Of a stretch of 23,578 nucleotides of DNA, positions 1-10,888 are shown in pieces. The translations under genes and the position numbers were made by a program. Origin of the DNA: Acetobacter sp. (GTDB lineage Bacteria > Pseudomonadota > Alphaproteobacteria > RF32 > CAG-239); assembly GCA_023665325.1 (NCBI GenBank), contig JAMPED010000014.1:19112-42689 (forward strand). Direction: 5' to 3'. The notes beneath the pieces are model-generated. The model was given only the letters and a program-made list of their open reading frames with translations, was not told the origin of the DNA and did no database searches. Each line of letters opens with the position of its first letter. Within the stretch, counting starts at the first letter, position 1.

Positions 1-2
1 AT

Positions 3-3000
3 TTGGTTTATGCGCGTATTGACCGTCGCCGTAAATTGCCAGTAACAACAATTTTATACTCTTTGTATTCTAAAGAAACAGAAGAAAAATTGGCTGCTGC
101 TAAAAAAGCAGGAAAGAAACTTGAGCAGTCTGAAATTAAAGGAATGAGCAAAGAGGAAATCTTAGAGTATTTCTATGAAATCAGCCACGTTGAAAAGGCG
201 AAAAAAGGTTGGAAAATTGACTTTGACGCAACAAAGATGAAAGGCGTGAAGTTTGATTTTGATTTGGTTGACGCAGATACCAATAAAGTTGTTTGGGAAA
301 GAGATAAGAAATTAACTCCGAGAACAGCTGCTAAGTTAGTTGAAAAAGGCTTGAAGAGCTTTTTGGTTTCTGACCAATACTTGTATGGTAAATTCTTGGC
401 TAAGGCTTTAGTTGTAGCAAAAACAGGTGAAGTTATTGCTGATGCTGGTGCTGAGCTTAATGAAGAATTGTTGGCAGCTATTGATGAGGCAAAAATCAAA
501 GCGCTTGACTTGCTTTATATTGACAATGTTAATGTTGGTCCATATATCCGCAATACTTTGGAAGCAGATAAAAACCATAACCGTGAAGAGGCTTTGGGTG
601 ATATCTATAAAGTTATGCGTCCGGGTGAACCAGTAACTTTGGAAGCTTCAGAGGCTATTTTCAAGGGCTTATTCTTTGATGAAGAAAGATATGACCTTTC
701 TTCCGTTGGTCGTGTGAAGATGAATTCTGCTTTGGATATTTCATTTGCAGATGCACCGGATACTTGCCATATTTTGCGTAAAGATGATATTTTGCGCGTG
801 GTAAAACATATGGTTGAGTTGCGTGATGGTAAGGGTGAAGTTGATGATATTGACCACTTGGGTAACCGTCGTGTTCGTTCGGTTGGTGAGTTGATGGAAA
901 ACCAATACCGTATGGGCTTGCTCCGTATGGAAAGAGCTATTCGTGAAAAGATGAGCAGTGAGGTTTTGAACAACGTTAAACCGCAAGATTTAGTGAATGC
1001 AAAACCGATTGCTGCGGTTATTCGTGAGTTCTTTGGTTCTTCACAGCTTTCTCAATTTATGGACCAGAACAATCCGTTGTCTGAAGTTACACACAAACGT
1101 CGTTTGTCTGCGTTAGGTCCTGGTGGTTTGAGCCGTGATCGTGCTGGCTTTGAAGTGCGCGACGTGCATCCAACACACTATGGTCGTATCTGCCCGATTG
1201 AAACACCGGAAGGTCCGAACATTGGTTTGATTAACGCTTTGTCTACGTATGCTCGTATTAACAAATATGGCTTTATTGAATGTCCGTATCGCAAAGTTGT
1301 TGATGGTGTGGTTACAAATGACGTTGTTTACCTTTCTGCTGATGAAGAAAGCCGTTATGTGATGGCTGAAGCGAATGCGAAAGTTAAGGAAGATGGACAC
1401 TTTGAAAATGATTTGATTACTTGCCGTAAAGCCGGTGAGGTTATCTTTGCGAAACCAGAAGAAATTAACTTTATTGACGTATCACCAAAACAGCTTGTTT
1501 CTGTGGCTGCGGCGCTTATTCCGTTCCTTGAGAACGATGACGCGAACCGTGCGTTGATGGGTTCAAATATGCAGAAGCAAGGTGTGCCACTTTTACGTTC
1601 AGAAGCTCCGCTCGTTGGTACGGGTATTGAAGCGACTGTTGCGAAAGATTCTGGTGCGACTTTGGTTGCTAAATATGATGGTGAAGTTGTAGCGGTTGAT
1701 GCTAACCGTATCGTTATTCGTAGTCATAATAATGACAACGTGGCTGATATGGGTGTGGAAATTTATCGTTTATCTAAGTTCCGCCGTTCTAACCAAGATA
1801 CTTGTATTAACCAAGTTCCTTTGGTAAAAGTTGGGGATGAAATTCACGCTGGTGATATTATTGCTGATGGTCCTTGTACAGATATGGGCGAGCTTGCATT
1901 GGGTAAAAACGTTCTCGTTGCATTTATGCCTTGGAATGGTTTGAACTATGAGGATGCGATTTTGCTTTCTGAGCGTATTTCTCGTGATGACGTGTTGACT
2001 TCTCTTCATATTGAAGAATTTGAAGTGATGGCACGTGATACGAAACTTGGTCAAGAAGAAATTACACGTGATATTCCAAACGTTGGTGAAGATGCTCTTC
2101 GTAACCTTGATGAATCAGGTATTATCTACATCGGTGCTGAGGTTAAGGCTGGCGATATTCTTGTTGGTAAGGTAACTCCGAAAGGTGAAAGCGTTGTAAC
2201 ACCTGAAGAAAAATTGCTTCGTGCAATTTTCGGTGAAAAAGCAAGTGATGTTCGTGATACTTCTTTGCGTGCGCAACCGGGTATTGAAGGCGTTGTTGTT
2301 GATGTTCAAGTGTTTAACCGTCGTGGCGTCGAAAAAGATGAACGTGCATTGGCGATTGAACAAGCTGAAATCTCTAAGCTTGCGAAAGACCGTGATGATG
2401 AAATGAACATCGTACGTAAGAGTTATAATCAACGTTTGAAGGAAATGCTTTTAGGACAGACTGTTGTTGACGCTCCGAAGGGAATTGCTAAGAAACTTGT
2501 TTTGACCGATGAAGTGCTTAAAAATATTCCAGAATATCAGCTTGGAAAAATCGTTATTAAAGACGAAGAGTTGATGAGCCGTATTGAAGAATTTACTAAT
2601 GCCTTTAATGATCGTTTAGACAGAGTTCAAAAGCACTTTGAATTAAAGGTTGAAGAAGTTCAACGTGGTGATGATTTATTGCCGGGTGTTTTGAAACAAG
2701 TTAAAGTGTTCATTGCAACAAAACGTAAAATGCAAACTGGTGATAAAATGGCTGGTCGTCACGGTAACAAAGGTACTGTTTCACGCGTGTTGCCATTAGA
2801 AGATATGCCTTATACAGAAGATGGTACACCGGTTGATATCGTGTTAAACCCGTTGGGTGTGCCTTCTCGTATGAATGTGGGACAAATTCTTGAAACACAC
2901 TTAGGTTGGGCAGCAAAAGAGCTTGGTAAACAACTCAATGAACTTTGCGACCAGTATAAGCGTGGTGAAAAGACAATTGAAGAATTGAACCAGAAACTTA

Positions 3001-3593
3001 TCGAAATCTATGGCGAAAAGCAATATAAACGTGAAATCGAAACATTGACTGAGCCTGAGAAACTGGAAATGATTGGTAACCTCAAAAAAGGTATTCCGAT
3101 GGCTACGCCAGTATTTGATGGTGCGAATGGTGATGATATTAACAAAATGCTTACGATGGCTGGTTTGCCGACATCGGGTCAGATTGACTTGTATGATGGT
3201 CGTACCGGTGAGAAATTTGACCGTAAGGTTACCGTTGGTATTATTTATATGATTAAGTTGCACCACATCGTTGATGAGAAAATGCACGCTCGTTCGGTTG
3301 GTCCGTACAGCTTGGTTACTCAACAACCTTTGGGTGGTAAGGCACAATTCGGTGGTCAACGTTTTGGTGAGATGGAAGTGTGGGCATTGCAGGCATATGG
3401 TGCAGCTTACACCTTGCAAGAGATGTTGACGGTTAAGTCCGATGACGTGAACGGCAGAACGAAAGTTTATGAGTCTATTGTTCGCGGCGAAGACAGTTTT
3501 GAGTCGGGCGTTCCGGAGAGCTTTAACGTTTTGGTTAAGGAAATCAAGTCCTTATGCTTAAATGTTGAGATGTTAAACGAAGAAAAAGCCTAA
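3..3593 (+). CDS. rpoB: RNA polymerase beta subunit, 5' truncated by window edge
   Basis: This is the beta subunit of core RNA polymerase, which forms half of the active-site cleft with beta'. The reading frame is open at the window edge. The first visible residues ([12 protein letters not shown]) correspond to about residue 200 of E. coli RpoB, so roughly 200 N-terminal codons are missing and there is no visible start. 1196 residues are seen. The rifampicin-binding cluster lies near nt 1027-1130 ([10 protein letters not shown], then [13 protein letters not shown]). It carries the usual susceptible-type Asp, His and Ser at the positions of E. coli D516, H526 and S531. The active-site segment [12 protein letters not shown] is at about nt 2740-2775, and the conserved C-terminal clamp region ([19 protein letters not shown]) is intact. 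rpoC begins 21 nt downstream in the same direction, the standard operon order. Identification is secure. Confidence 0.98.
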   Translation: MVYARIDRRRKLPVTTILYSLYSKETEEKLAAAKKAGKKLEQSEIKGMSKEEILEYFYEISHVEKAKKGWKIDFDATKMKGVKFDFDLVDADTNKVVWERDKKLTPRTAAKLVEKGLKSFLVSDQYLYGKFLAKALVVAKTGEVIADAGAELNEELLAAIDEAKIKALDLLYIDNVNVGPYIRNTLEADKNHNREEALGDIYKVMRPGEPVTLEASEAIFKGLFFDEERYDLSSVGRVKMNSALDISFADAPDTCHILRKDDILRVVKHMVELRDGKGEVDDIDHLGNRRVRSVGELMENQYRMGLLRMERAIREKMSSEVLNNVKPQDLVNAKPIAAVIREFFGSSQLSQFMDQNNPLSEVTHKRRLSALGPGGLSRDRAGFEVRDVHPTHYGRICPIETPEGPNIGLINALSTYARINKYGFIECPYRKVVDGVVTNDVVYLSADEESRYVMAEANAKVKEDGHFENDLITCRKAGEVIFAKPEEINFIDVSPKQLVSVAAALIPFLENDDANRALMGSNMQKQGVPLLRSEAPLVGTGIEATVAKDSGATLVAKYDGEVVAVDANRIVIRSHNNDNVADMGVEIYRLSKFRRSNQDTCINQVPLVKVGDEIHAGDIIADGPCTDMGELALGKNVLVAFMPWNGLNYEDAILLSERISRDDVLTSLHIEEFEVMARDTKLGQEEITRDIPNVGEDALRNLDESGIIYIGAEVKAGDILVGKVTPKGESVVTPEEKLLRAIFGEKASDVRDTSLRAQPGIEGVVVDVQVFNRRGVEKDERALAIEQAEISKLAKDRDDEMNIVRKSYNQRLKEMLLGQTVVDAPKGIAKKLVLTDEVLKNIPEYQLGKIVIKDEELMSRIEEFTNAFNDRLDRVQKHFELKVEEVQRGDDLLPGVLKQVKVFIATKRKMQTGDKMAGRHGNKGTVSRVLPLEDMPYTEDGTPVDIVLNPLGVPSRMNVGQILETHLGWAAKELGKQLNELCDQYKRGEKTIEELNQKLIEIYGEKQYKREIETLTEPEKLEMIGNLKKGIPMATPVFDGANGDDINKMLTMAGLPTSGQIDLYDGRTGEKFDRKVTVGIIYMIKLHHIVDEKMHARSVGPYSLVTQQPLGGKAQFGGQRFGEMEVWALQAYGAAYTLQEMLTVKSDDVNGRTKVYESIVRGEDSFESGVPESFNVLVKEIKSLCLNVEMLNEEKA

Positions 3594-3614
3594 AGATAAA
3601 GGAGTTTTAGAAAT

Positions 3615-6600
3615 ATGAACGATATTATGAATTTTTTTGGTCAGCAGGCTGTTTCTGAGTCTTTTGATGAAATCAAAATCTCGATTGCCTCTCCAGAGCA
3701 AATCCGTTCTTGGTCATACGGCGAAGTTAAAAAGCCTGAGACGATTAACTACCGTACATTTAAACCGGAAAGAGATGGTTTGTTTTGTGCAAGAATTTTT
3801 GGTCCGGTTAAAGACTATGAATGTTTGTGCGGTAAATATAAAAGAATGAAATATCGCGGTATTGTCTGCGAGAAGTGCGGTGTGGAAGTAACACTTTCTA
3901 AGGTACGTCGTGAACGTATGGGGCACATTGAATTGGCTGCGCCAGTTGCGCATATTTGGTTTTTGAAGTCCCTTCCTTCTCGTATTTCGATGATTACAGA
4001 TATTCCGATGAAGCAATTGGAGCGTGTTTTATACTTTGAAAGCTACATTGTGATTGAGCCAGGGTTGTCTGATTTGAAACAGTATCAACTTTTGACTGAA
4101 GATGAATATCAAGACAAGCTTGATGAGTTTGGCGAAGATACTTTCAAGGCTGGTATTGGTGCGGAAGCTATTAAAGAGATTTTGGCTAATATTGATTTGG
4201 AAGCTGAAAGAAAGGCTTTGCGTGAAGAATTGACAGATTCTGCTTCAGAAGCTAAGCGCAAAAAGGTGGTTAAACGCTTGAAGATTATTGAGTCTTTCTT
4301 AGAGTCTAACACGAAACCTGAATGGATGATTTTGGATGTGTTGCCGGTTATTCCACCGGAGTTGCGCCCATTAGTTCCATTGGATGGTGGTCGTTTTGCA
4401 ACATCTGATTTGAACGATTTGTATCGCCGTGTGATTAACCGTAACAACCGTTTGAAGAGATTGATTGAATTGCACGCTCCGGATATTATTATCCGTAATG
4501 AAAAGAGAATGTTGCAAGAGTCTGTTGATGCTTTGTTTGACAATGGTCGTCGCGCAAGAGCGATTACTGGTACGAATAAACGTCCATTGAAGTCTTTGTC
4601 TGATATGCTGAAAGGTAAACAAGGTCGTTTCCGTCAGAACTTGTTAGGTAAACGTGTAGACTATTCTGGTCGTTCAGTTATTACCGTTGGTCCGCAACTC
4701 AAATTACACCAATGCGGTTTGCCGAAGAAGATGGCACTCGAACTCTTTAAGCCGTTTGTTTATGCAAAACTTGAACTTTATGGTTTGGCGACAACAATTA
4801 AAGCCGCTAAGAGAATGGTTGAGAAAGAGCGTGTGGAAGTTTGGGATATCTTGGAAGAAGTTATCCGCGAGCATCCGGTTCTCTTAAACCGTGCGCCGAC
4901 ATTGCACCGTTTGGGTATTCAGGCATTTGAGCCAGTATTGGTTGAAGGTAAAGCTATTCACTTGCACCCGTTAGTATGTACTGCGTTTAACGCGGACTTC
5001 GACGGTGACCAAATGGCTGTTCACGTTCCGCTTTCTATTGAAGCTCAGCTTGAAGCACGTGTTTTGATGATGTCTACAAACAACATTTTGGCACCAGCTT
5101 CTGGTAAGCCGATTATCGTGCCATCTCAAGATATGGTGTTAGGTATTTACTACCTCTCTTATGTGGCTGATGGTGTGATTGGTGAAGGCAGTGTTTACTC
5201 TGACGTGAATGAGGTTATGTTAGCATTGAATGCTAAGGCTGTTGATTTGCACGCTAAAATCAAGTGCCGTATGCACTATGTAAACGATAATGGTGAGCGT
5301 GTTTACGGTTTGTTAGAAACAACTCCGGGTCGTATTATCATTTCAGACATTTTGCCAGATAATGAGAAAATCTCAATTTCTCTCGTAAACAGATTATTGC
5401 GTAAGAAAGAAATTGCTGAGATTATTGATACGGTATATCGTTATTGCGGACAAAAAGAAACCTGCATTATGGTTGATAAGATTATGGCGCTTGGTTTTGA
5501 AAATGCTTGTAAAGCAGGTATTTCGTTTGGTAAAGATGACTTGATTGTTCCGGATGCAAAGAAGAAGCTTATTGCCGAAACTTCTAAGCAAGTTAAGGAA
5601 TTTGAACAGCAATATCAAAACGGTTTGATTACCCAAGGTGAGAAATACAACAAGGTTATTGATATTTGGGCGGCTTGTAACTATAAGCTGACTGAAGAGA
5701 TGATGAAAGGTATTTCTAAGATTGACCACGGGTATATGAACTCTGTGTTTATGATGGCTGATTCTGGTGCGCGTGGTTCTAAAGACCAAATGAGACAGTT
5801 GGCAGGTATGCGTGGTTTGATGGCTAAGCCGAATGGTGCAATTATTGAACAACCGATTATCTCTAACTTTAAAGAAGGTTTGACGGTGTCGGAATACTTT
5901 AGTTCTACGCACGGTGCTCGTAAAGGTTTGTCTGATACGGCGTTAAAGACCGCTAACTCCGGTTACTTAACTCGTCGTTTGGTTGACGTTGCACAAGATG
6001 TGGTTATTACCGAAACTAACTGCGGTACAGAACGCGGCATTATCGTTCGTCCAGTGGTTGATGGTGGTAATGTGATTGCATCAATTGGTGAACGCATTTT
6101 GGGTCGTACAGCTCAAGAAGATATTTTGAACCCTGAAAATGGAGAAATCATCGTTCCGAAAGGCAAGTTGATTGATGAAAACGATGTAGAAAGAGTTGAA
6201 AAAGCTGGTGTTGAACAAGTTAAAATTCGCTCTGTTCTTACTTGTGAATCTGAACACGGTGTTTGTGCGGCTTGTTATGGTCGTGACTTGGCTCGTGGTA
6301 CGGCGGTTAACGTTGGTGAAGCGGTTGGTGTTATTGCTGCTCAATCCATCGGTGAACCTGGTACACAGTTAACGATGAGAACCTTCCACATTGGTGGTGC
6401 GGCTTCTGCATCTGCTGAGCAGTCTAACATTGAAGTTCCATTCTCTGGTGTTTTAGCACTCGAAAATGATCACACTGTTGAAAACGCTGAGGGGAATTTG
6501 ATTGTTCTTTCTCGTAACTGCGATGTGGTTATTACTGATAATCAGGGACGTGAAAAATCTCGTCATCGTATTCCATATGGTACGAAGATTTTGGCGAAAG

Positions 6601-7778
6601 TTGGTACAGAAGTTGAAAAAGGTCAGAAAGTTGCTGAGTGGGATCCATTTACGACCCCTGTTATCTCTGAAAAAGGTGGCTTTGTTGAATTAGTTGACTT
6701 AATTTCTGGTATTTCTATCCGTGAAACTCAAGATGAAACGACGGGTATTGTTTCTAAGGTTGTTACAGACTGGAGAGGCGGTTCAAATGCTCACGCAAAC
6801 TTACGTCCGTCTATTGTTTTGAAAGATAAGAAAGGCAATCCGGTTACCTTTGATAATGGTAAAGAAGTTCGTTATTATCTCTCTGTTGATGCTGTATTGG
6901 CTGTTAATAGTGGTGATGAAATTAAACCGGGTGATATTATTGCAAGACTTCCGAAAGAGAGCTTGAAATCTAAAGATATTACCGGTGGTTTGCCGCGCGT
7001 TGCTGAGTTGTTTGAAGCTCGTAAACCGAAGGATCCGGCAATCATCTCTGATGTTGATGGTATTGTTGAATTTGGTAAAGACTACAAAGCTAAACAGCGT
7101 ATTGTGGTTAGAACCGATGATGACAAAGAGTTTGAATACCTTATTCCGAAGGGCAGACGTTTGGTTGTTCAAGACGGCGATATGGTTAAGAAGGGTGATA
7201 TGCTGGTTGAAGGTACACCGGCTCCACACGATATCTTACGCGTATTGGGTGTTGAAAAATTGGCTGAATATCTGGTTAAGGAAGTTCAAGACGTTTACCG
7301 TATGCAAGGTGTGAAGATTAACGATAAGCACATTGAAGTTATCGTTTCTCAGATGTTGCGTAAGGTTGAGGTTACGGCTCCTGGTGATACAACATTGCTT
7401 GTTGGTGAGCAGGTTGATGCTGATGAGTTTATGCTCATTAACGAAAAAGCTGAAAAAGAGGGCGGCAGACCGGCTGAGGCTACTCCGGTTCTCTTGGGTA
7501 TTACCAAAGCTAGCTTGCAGACGAAATCCTTTATTTCGGCAGCATCCTTCCAAGAAACAACTCGTGTTCTTACGGAAGCTGCTGTTGAAGGTAAGGTTGA
7601 TAGTTTGCACGGTCTTAAAGAAAACGTTATTGTTGGACGTTTGGTTCCAGCTGGTACGGGTAGTGTTTTACGTTCATTGCGTAAAGTGGCTGCACAAAAT
7701 GACCGTGAGATTGAACTTATGCGTGCAGAAGAAACTGCTGCTAAGTTGGAAGCACCGGTTGAAGCTGGCAACGACTAA
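3615..7778 (+). CDS. rpoC: RNA polymerase beta' subunit
   Basis: This is the beta' subunit of RNA polymerase and carries the catalytic magnesium site. The protein is 1387 aa, close to E. coli (1407). The first zinc site has C70, C72, C85 and C88, the same numbering as E. coli. The catalytic motif NADFDGDQ spans residues 459-466, with Asp at 461, 463 and 465. The second zinc site is C803, C877, C884 and C887. The bridge-helix and trigger-loop region ([16 protein letters not shown]) is present. The ATG is preceded by AGGAG at 3600-3604. The gene lies 21 nt after rpoB and is cotranscribed with it. The operon ends here, because three tandem intrinsic terminators follow within 270 bp. Confidence 0.98.
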   Translation: MNDIMNFFGQQAVSESFDEIKISIASPEQIRSWSYGEVKKPETINYRTFKPERDGLFCARIFGPVKDYECLCGKYKRMKYRGIVCEKCGVEVTLSKVRRERMGHIELAAPVAHIWFLKSLPSRISMITDIPMKQLERVLYFESYIVIEPGLSDLKQYQLLTEDEYQDKLDEFGEDTFKAGIGAEAIKEILANIDLEAERKALREELTDSASEAKRKKVVKRLKIIESFLESNTKPEWMILDVLPVIPPELRPLVPLDGGRFATSDLNDLYRRVINRNNRLKRLIELHAPDIIIRNEKRMLQESVDALFDNGRRARAITGTNKRPLKSLSDMLKGKQGRFRQNLLGKRVDYSGRSVITVGPQLKLHQCGLPKKMALELFKPFVYAKLELYGLATTIKAAKRMVEKERVEVWDILEEVIREHPVLLNRAPTLHRLGIQAFEPVLVEGKAIHLHPLVCTAFNADFDGDQMAVHVPLSIEAQLEARVLMMSTNNILAPASGKPIIVPSQDMVLGIYYLSYVADGVIGEGSVYSDVNEVMLALNAKAVDLHAKIKCRMHYVNDNGERVYGLLETTPGRIIISDILPDNEKISISLVNRLLRKKEIAEIIDTVYRYCGQKETCIMVDKIMALGFENACKAGISFGKDDLIVPDAKKKLIAETSKQVKEFEQQYQNGLITQGEKYNKVIDIWAACNYKLTEEMMKGISKIDHGYMNSVFMMADSGARGSKDQMRQLAGMRGLMAKPNGAIIEQPIISNFKEGLTVSEYFSSTHGARKGLSDTALKTANSGYLTRRLVDVAQDVVITETNCGTERGIIVRPVVDGGNVIASIGERILGRTAQEDILNPENGEIIVPKGKLIDENDVERVEKAGVEQVKIRSVLTCESEHGVCAACYGRDLARGTAVNVGEAVGVIAAQSIGEPGTQLTMRTFHIGGAASASAEQSNIEVPFSGVLALENDHTVENAEGNLIVLSRNCDVVITDNQGREKSRHRIPYGTKILAKVGTEVEKGQKVAEWDPFTTPVISEKGGFVELVDLISGISIRETQDETTGIVSKVVTDWRGGSNAHANLRPSIVLKDKKGNPVTFDNGKEVRYYLSVDAVLAVNSGDEIKPGDIIARLPKESLKSKDITGGLPRVAELFEARKPKDPAIISDVDGIVEFGKDYKAKQRIVVRTDDDKEFEYLIPKGRRLVVQDGDMVKKGDMLVEGTPAPHDILRVLGVEKLAEYLVKEVQDVYRMQGVKINDKHIEVIVSQMLRKVEVTAPGDTTLLVGEQVDADEFMLINEKAEKEGGRPAEATPVLLGITKASLQTKSFISAASFQETTRVLTEAAVEGKVDSLHGLKENVIVGRLVPAGTGSVLRSLRKVAAQNDREIELMRAEETAAKLEAPVEAGND

Positions 7779-7811
7779 GCTGCGATTTGGCGTAAGTGCC
7801 TTTTCTAACGA

Positions 7812-7842
7812 GCGAGCTACCTTTTGGGTGGCTCGCTTTTTT
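7812..7842 (+). terminator. Intrinsic terminator 1 after rpoC
   Basis: A 10-bp stem GCGAGCTACC / GGTGGCTCGC (7812-7821 with 7827-7836, one T-G pair) has a 5-nt loop and is followed by six T. It lies 34 nt after the rpoC stop and is the first of three tandem copies. Confidence 0.9.
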
Positions 7843-7910
7843 CTAGATTGGTGGCAGCGCCACCAGCAACGGTTTGGGTTGCGGTGTGGAGAGCGTGTGA
7901 TTTTTAACGA

Positions 7911-7942
7911 GCGAACTACCTTTGGGGTGGCTCGCTTTTTTT
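7911..7942 (+). terminator. Intrinsic terminator 2 after rpoC
   Basis: The stem GCGAACTACC / GGTGGCTCGC (7911-7920 with 7926-7935) is followed by seven T. It is the same stem as terminator 1 but with one internal A-C mismatch. It lies about 100 bp downstream of the first copy, inside a tandem repeat. Confidence 0.85.
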
Positions 7943-8010
7943 ATGGATTGGTGGCAGCGCCACCTGCAACGGTTTGGGTTGCGGTGTGGAGAGCGTGTGA
8001 TTTTTAACGA

Positions 8011-8039
8011 GCGGGCACCTTAAGGGGGCTCGCTTTTTT
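8011..8039 (+). terminator. Intrinsic terminator 3 after rpoC
   Basis: This is a third member of the family: GCGGGC..CC pairs with GG..GGCTCGC (from 8011 to 8033), followed by six T at 8034-8039. The stem differs in sequence from copies 1 and 2 but still folds, with one internal mismatch. Confidence 0.8.
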
Positions 8040-8127
8040 GTGTGCTATTGAGCAGAAATGGGCTTAGGCTGAATGGAAGCGTTTTAAAAGGAATGTGTGA
8101 TTGTGTGGGGTAAGTTTTTTGTGAGGG

Positions 8128-8155
8128 TTGATTTATTTTTTTTGTGGGGTAGATT
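8128..8155 (+). promoter_or_regulatory. Possible promoter for the MscS-family gene
   Basis: TTGATT (8128-8133) and TAGATT (8150-8155) are separated by 16 bp, 36 bp before the chosen start at 8192. A new promoter is expected here because three terminators isolate the gene from rpoC. The match is moderate in an AT-rich background. Confidence 0.35.
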
Positions 8156-8191
8156 GGCAATGGATATTTGTTTTTTGATGGAGACGGATTT

Positions 8192-10636
8192 ATGCGTGGG
8201 CTGATTAGAATTCTTCTTGTGGTGATGCTGCTAGGGATGGGGAGTATTGCTTGGGCACAGGCGCAAGAGGCGAAAGTGGTTGAGGTGGAAACGTCTGAAA
8301 ATGGCGGCGAGCTTGACTATAAACAAGTTTCAGCTGAATTTTTGCAGATGGAAGAAGATATTAAAGCGAATAAATTTACTCGTCAGAGCCTTGAGGATGA
8401 TCTTAATATCTTGAGTGAAAAAGAGATGGCGATTGATGCGCTTATTCGTAGTATTGAAAAACAATCTAAATATGCACAAGATGCTTTGGCAGCGATTGGT
8501 GAGGCACCAGCTGAAGGCGAAATTGAAGATGAATCGATTGCTGAGATGCGCGAAAAATATGCAACGGCAGTGGCTGGGTATAAGAGCAAAATCATTGAAG
8601 CAAATTTGTTAAAAACAGAGATTTCTCGCTTGAATGCGATGATTACGGAAGCGCGTAGTCAGGTTCTTTTGGGGAATTTGGTGGCGGAGAAAAACACCCT
8701 TATTTCTCCAAAGAACTTTTTTAAGGCGATTAACGATGCGATGGTGTTTTTGTGGCAAGTGACGCGTTCACCTGTGGATTGGTATTTGGGGTTGAGTGAT
8801 GCTGGGCGCGCAGTGCTTTATCATAATGTATGGTATGTGCTACTGATTTTGGGAATGGCTTTATCTGTTGGGTTGTGGTTACGAAAATTTATTATCTGGC
8901 ATTGGGGATATAAGCATACAGATGATCAGCCGCGATATGCACAAAAGATTGTGGTGGCGTGTGTAACAGCGCTGGCGTATGGGGTTATTCCTTCGATTTT
9001 GTTGGGGGGATGTTTGTTATGGCAGATTACTAATGAGGAATTGACGAGTAGTCGTTTTGGAGTTGTATTGGCGAATGTGTTATGGTATTCGTTGTTTATG
9101 ACTTTGACACGGGCGGCAACTCGGGTAGTCTTGGCGCCGTGGAATGGGCGTTGGCGATTGTTTAACATTTCTGATGAACGGGCAGAGAGAGTTTTTTCTG
9201 GGGTTACACTGTCAATTATTTTGCTGGGGACGGTGGAATGTTTGCGTAATATTGCTCAATATTTTGAAGTTTCGGAGCAGTTGCAGTTATTGATTGAAGT
9301 GTCTGTGGATGCGGTGAAGGCTTTTGCGATTATTTTGATTACGGCGCGTGTATTTGAGGAAATTAAGCCGAAAGATAAAGATGATGATGAACGAGAGGGG
9401 GCAGATGTTGAAATAACGGCTCCGATAAGCGAAGAGGAAGAGGGATTGAGCTTTTCGTTTAAGGTTATTTTGTTTGTATCGTTATTTGCGATTGTGACGT
9501 TTGGGGTATCGCTCTTTGGGTATCCGGGGTTGGCAACGTTTATTTTTAATCGCTTTTTCTTTTCTATTTTGCTCGGTGGCGCGTTTGTGATGGTGCGGAT
9601 GTTTATTTCCGACTTGTTGCGGCGGAGTATTGTGTTTTGGATTAAGACGTTTAAAATGCGGCGGCGGTTGCTTTCTAAGGTAGACTTTTTGATGTCGCTG
9701 ATGATTACGCCGGTGTTGGTGATGTTTCTTATCTATTCGCTTTTAAGACTTTGGGGCGTTCCTAGTAATTTTATGCTTAATGGTATTAAAAAGTTGGTGT
9801 TTGGCTTTAAGGTGGGCGGGATACAAATCTCACTGGTGGCAATTTTTACGGGCTTTTTAATCTTTTTTATCTCGTTGACGCTAGTACGTGTCTTAAAACG
9901 GCGGATGGCATCTAATCTACTAACGCGTATCAATATGGACGAAGGGATTAAGCACTCGCTGGTTTCTGGTTTTGGGTTTACTGGCTTTATTATTTCGGCT
10001 ATTCTTGGGATGGTGGCGATGGGCGTCGACCTCTCTAATCTTGCGTTTATTGCTGGTGCACTTTCGGTTGGTATCGGTTTTGGTTTGCAAGATGTGATTA
10101 AAAACTTTGTTTCGGGTATTATCATTTTATTTGAGCGTCCGTTTAAGGTGGGCGATTGGGTGATTTTGGGCGGAGAAGAAGGAAAGATTAAACAAATCAA
10201 TATTCGCTCAACGGAACTTGAAACGTGGACGCGGCGTAGTGTTATCATTCCGAATGCGACGTTAATTTCGTCTTCACTTGTGAATTTGACACACGGTAAT
10301 AATTGGCAACGGCAGACAATTATGGTCGGTGTTTCATACGACTCAGATGCTGATCAGGTGACACAGATGTTGCTGGAGTGTGCGAAAGCGTCGAAAAAGG
10401 TTGCTAAAGTGCCGATGCCCTATGTGATTTTTAAAGAATTTGGTTCATCTTCGCTTGATTTTGAACTTAGATTTTATGTTTCTAATATTTGGGATGGCTG
10501 GTCTGCTGGCAGTGATATTCGTTATGAGATTTTGCGGCGGTTTCGTGAAGCAGGAATTAACATTGCTTATCCGCAAATTGTCATTCACCAAGGCAGTGAG
10601 GATACGTCGGTTAAAGGTTGGCAAACAAACGTTTAG
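8192..10636 (+). CDS. Large MscS-family mechanosensitive ion channel
   Basis: This is a predicted inner-membrane mechanosensitive channel that would release solutes under hypo-osmotic shock. The ATG at 8192 (814 aa) is chosen because GGAG at 8180-8183 sits 8 nt before it and it begins a clean signal peptide (MRGLIRILLVVMLLGMG, cleavage likely after AQA). A TTG 24 nt upstream would put acidic residues before the signal. Residues of about 30-175 are charged and helical, probably a periplasmic coiled coil. Several hydrophobic segments follow from about residue 205. The canonical MscS core is at about 560-805: the glycine/alanine-rich pore helix FIAGALSVGIGFGLQDVIKN, then FERPFKVGDWV and the beta domain with IPNATLISS. 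It is longer than MscS (286 aa) and resembles multi-helix members such as YbiO or the DUF3772-containing alphaproteobacterial channels. I cannot assign a subfamily without alignment. Confidence 0.93.
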   Translation: MRGLIRILLVVMLLGMGSIAWAQAQEAKVVEVETSENGGELDYKQVSAEFLQMEEDIKANKFTRQSLEDDLNILSEKEMAIDALIRSIEKQSKYAQDALAAIGEAPAEGEIEDESIAEMREKYATAVAGYKSKIIEANLLKTEISRLNAMITEARSQVLLGNLVAEKNTLISPKNFFKAINDAMVFLWQVTRSPVDWYLGLSDAGRAVLYHNVWYVLLILGMALSVGLWLRKFIIWHWGYKHTDDQPRYAQKIVVACVTALAYGVIPSILLGGCLLWQITNEELTSSRFGVVLANVLWYSLFMTLTRAATRVVLAPWNGRWRLFNISDERAERVFSGVTLSIILLGTVECLRNIAQYFEVSEQLQLLIEVSVDAVKAFAIILITARVFEEIKPKDKDDDEREGADVEITAPISEEEEGLSFSFKVILFVSLFAIVTFGVSLFGYPGLATFIFNRFFFSILLGGAFVMVRMFISDLLRRSIVFWIKTFKMRRRLLSKVDFLMSLMITPVLVMFLIYSLLRLWGVPSNFMLNGIKKLVFGFKVGGIQISLVAIFTGFLIFFISLTLVRVLKRRMASNLLTRINMDEGIKHSLVSGFGFTGFIISAILGMVAMGVDLSNLAFIAGALSVGIGFGLQDVIKNFVSGIIILFERPFKVGDWVILGGEEGKIKQINIRSTELETWTRRSVIIPNATLISSSLVNLTHGNNWQRQTIMVGVSYDSDADQVTQMLLECAKASKKVAKVPMPYVIFKEFGSSSLDFELRFYVSNIWDGWSAGSDIRYEILRRFREAGINIAYPQIVIHQGSEDTSVKGWQTNV

Positions 10637-10761
10637 AAATCTATTCTATAATTGCCTAATTTGCAGATGGGGGCTCTATGGCGTTGCGCTGTGGGCAAAA
10701 CTTATTGCCTTTCGTTGGTATACTCGTGTTCCTTGGAGGATATTTGTGATTATCCGACTCA

Positions 10762-10767
10762 TATAAT
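10762..10767 (+). promoter_or_regulatory. Possible -10 box in the 252-bp gap before the PBP gene
   Basis: The gap 10637-10888 has no convincing gene. A perfect TATAAT at 10762-10767 stands about 120 bp before the PBP1A start, but no good -35 lies at the right distance. A second weak -10 (TATACT, 10719-10724) also lacks a partner. No terminator for the channel gene is visible. Confidence 0.3.
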
Positions 10768-10888
10768 ACGTTTTTATTCTAGGGGTAAATATTATGGGTA
10801 TAAGGCTAAAATTGAGGTTGCTTATGTGAGGGGCGGAGTTATATTTAGGATGATTTTTTGGGACTTTTTATTCTTTTGAGGGTGTTAG

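Larger units (their letters stand above)
7847..8046 (+). repeat. Two 100-bp tandem units (C hairpin plus terminator)
   Basis: Units 7847-7946 and 7947-8046 are nearly identical over their first 67 bp and diverge only within the terminator stem and after it. Each unit contains the hairpin GGTGGC-AGC-GCCACC (7850-7864 and 7950-7964), a conserved stretch GGTTTGGGTTGCGGTGTGGA, and then the terminator module. The 46 bp before the first unit (7801-7846) are a third, partial copy that holds terminator 1. The period is exactly 100 bp. The same C-plus-terminator pairing recurs after era. Confidence 0.9.

Noticed and set aside
7333..8007. Plus-strand open frame of 224 codons running from rpoC into the terminator region
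   Set aside because: It overlaps rpoC in another frame and its end merely translates the 100-bp repeat. It has no ribosome site and crosses two terminators.
10652..10879. 75-codon open frame between the channel and PBP genes
   Set aside because: It starts at TTG without a ribosome site, has an unlikely composition rich in C, Y and W, and overlaps the likely promoter region.
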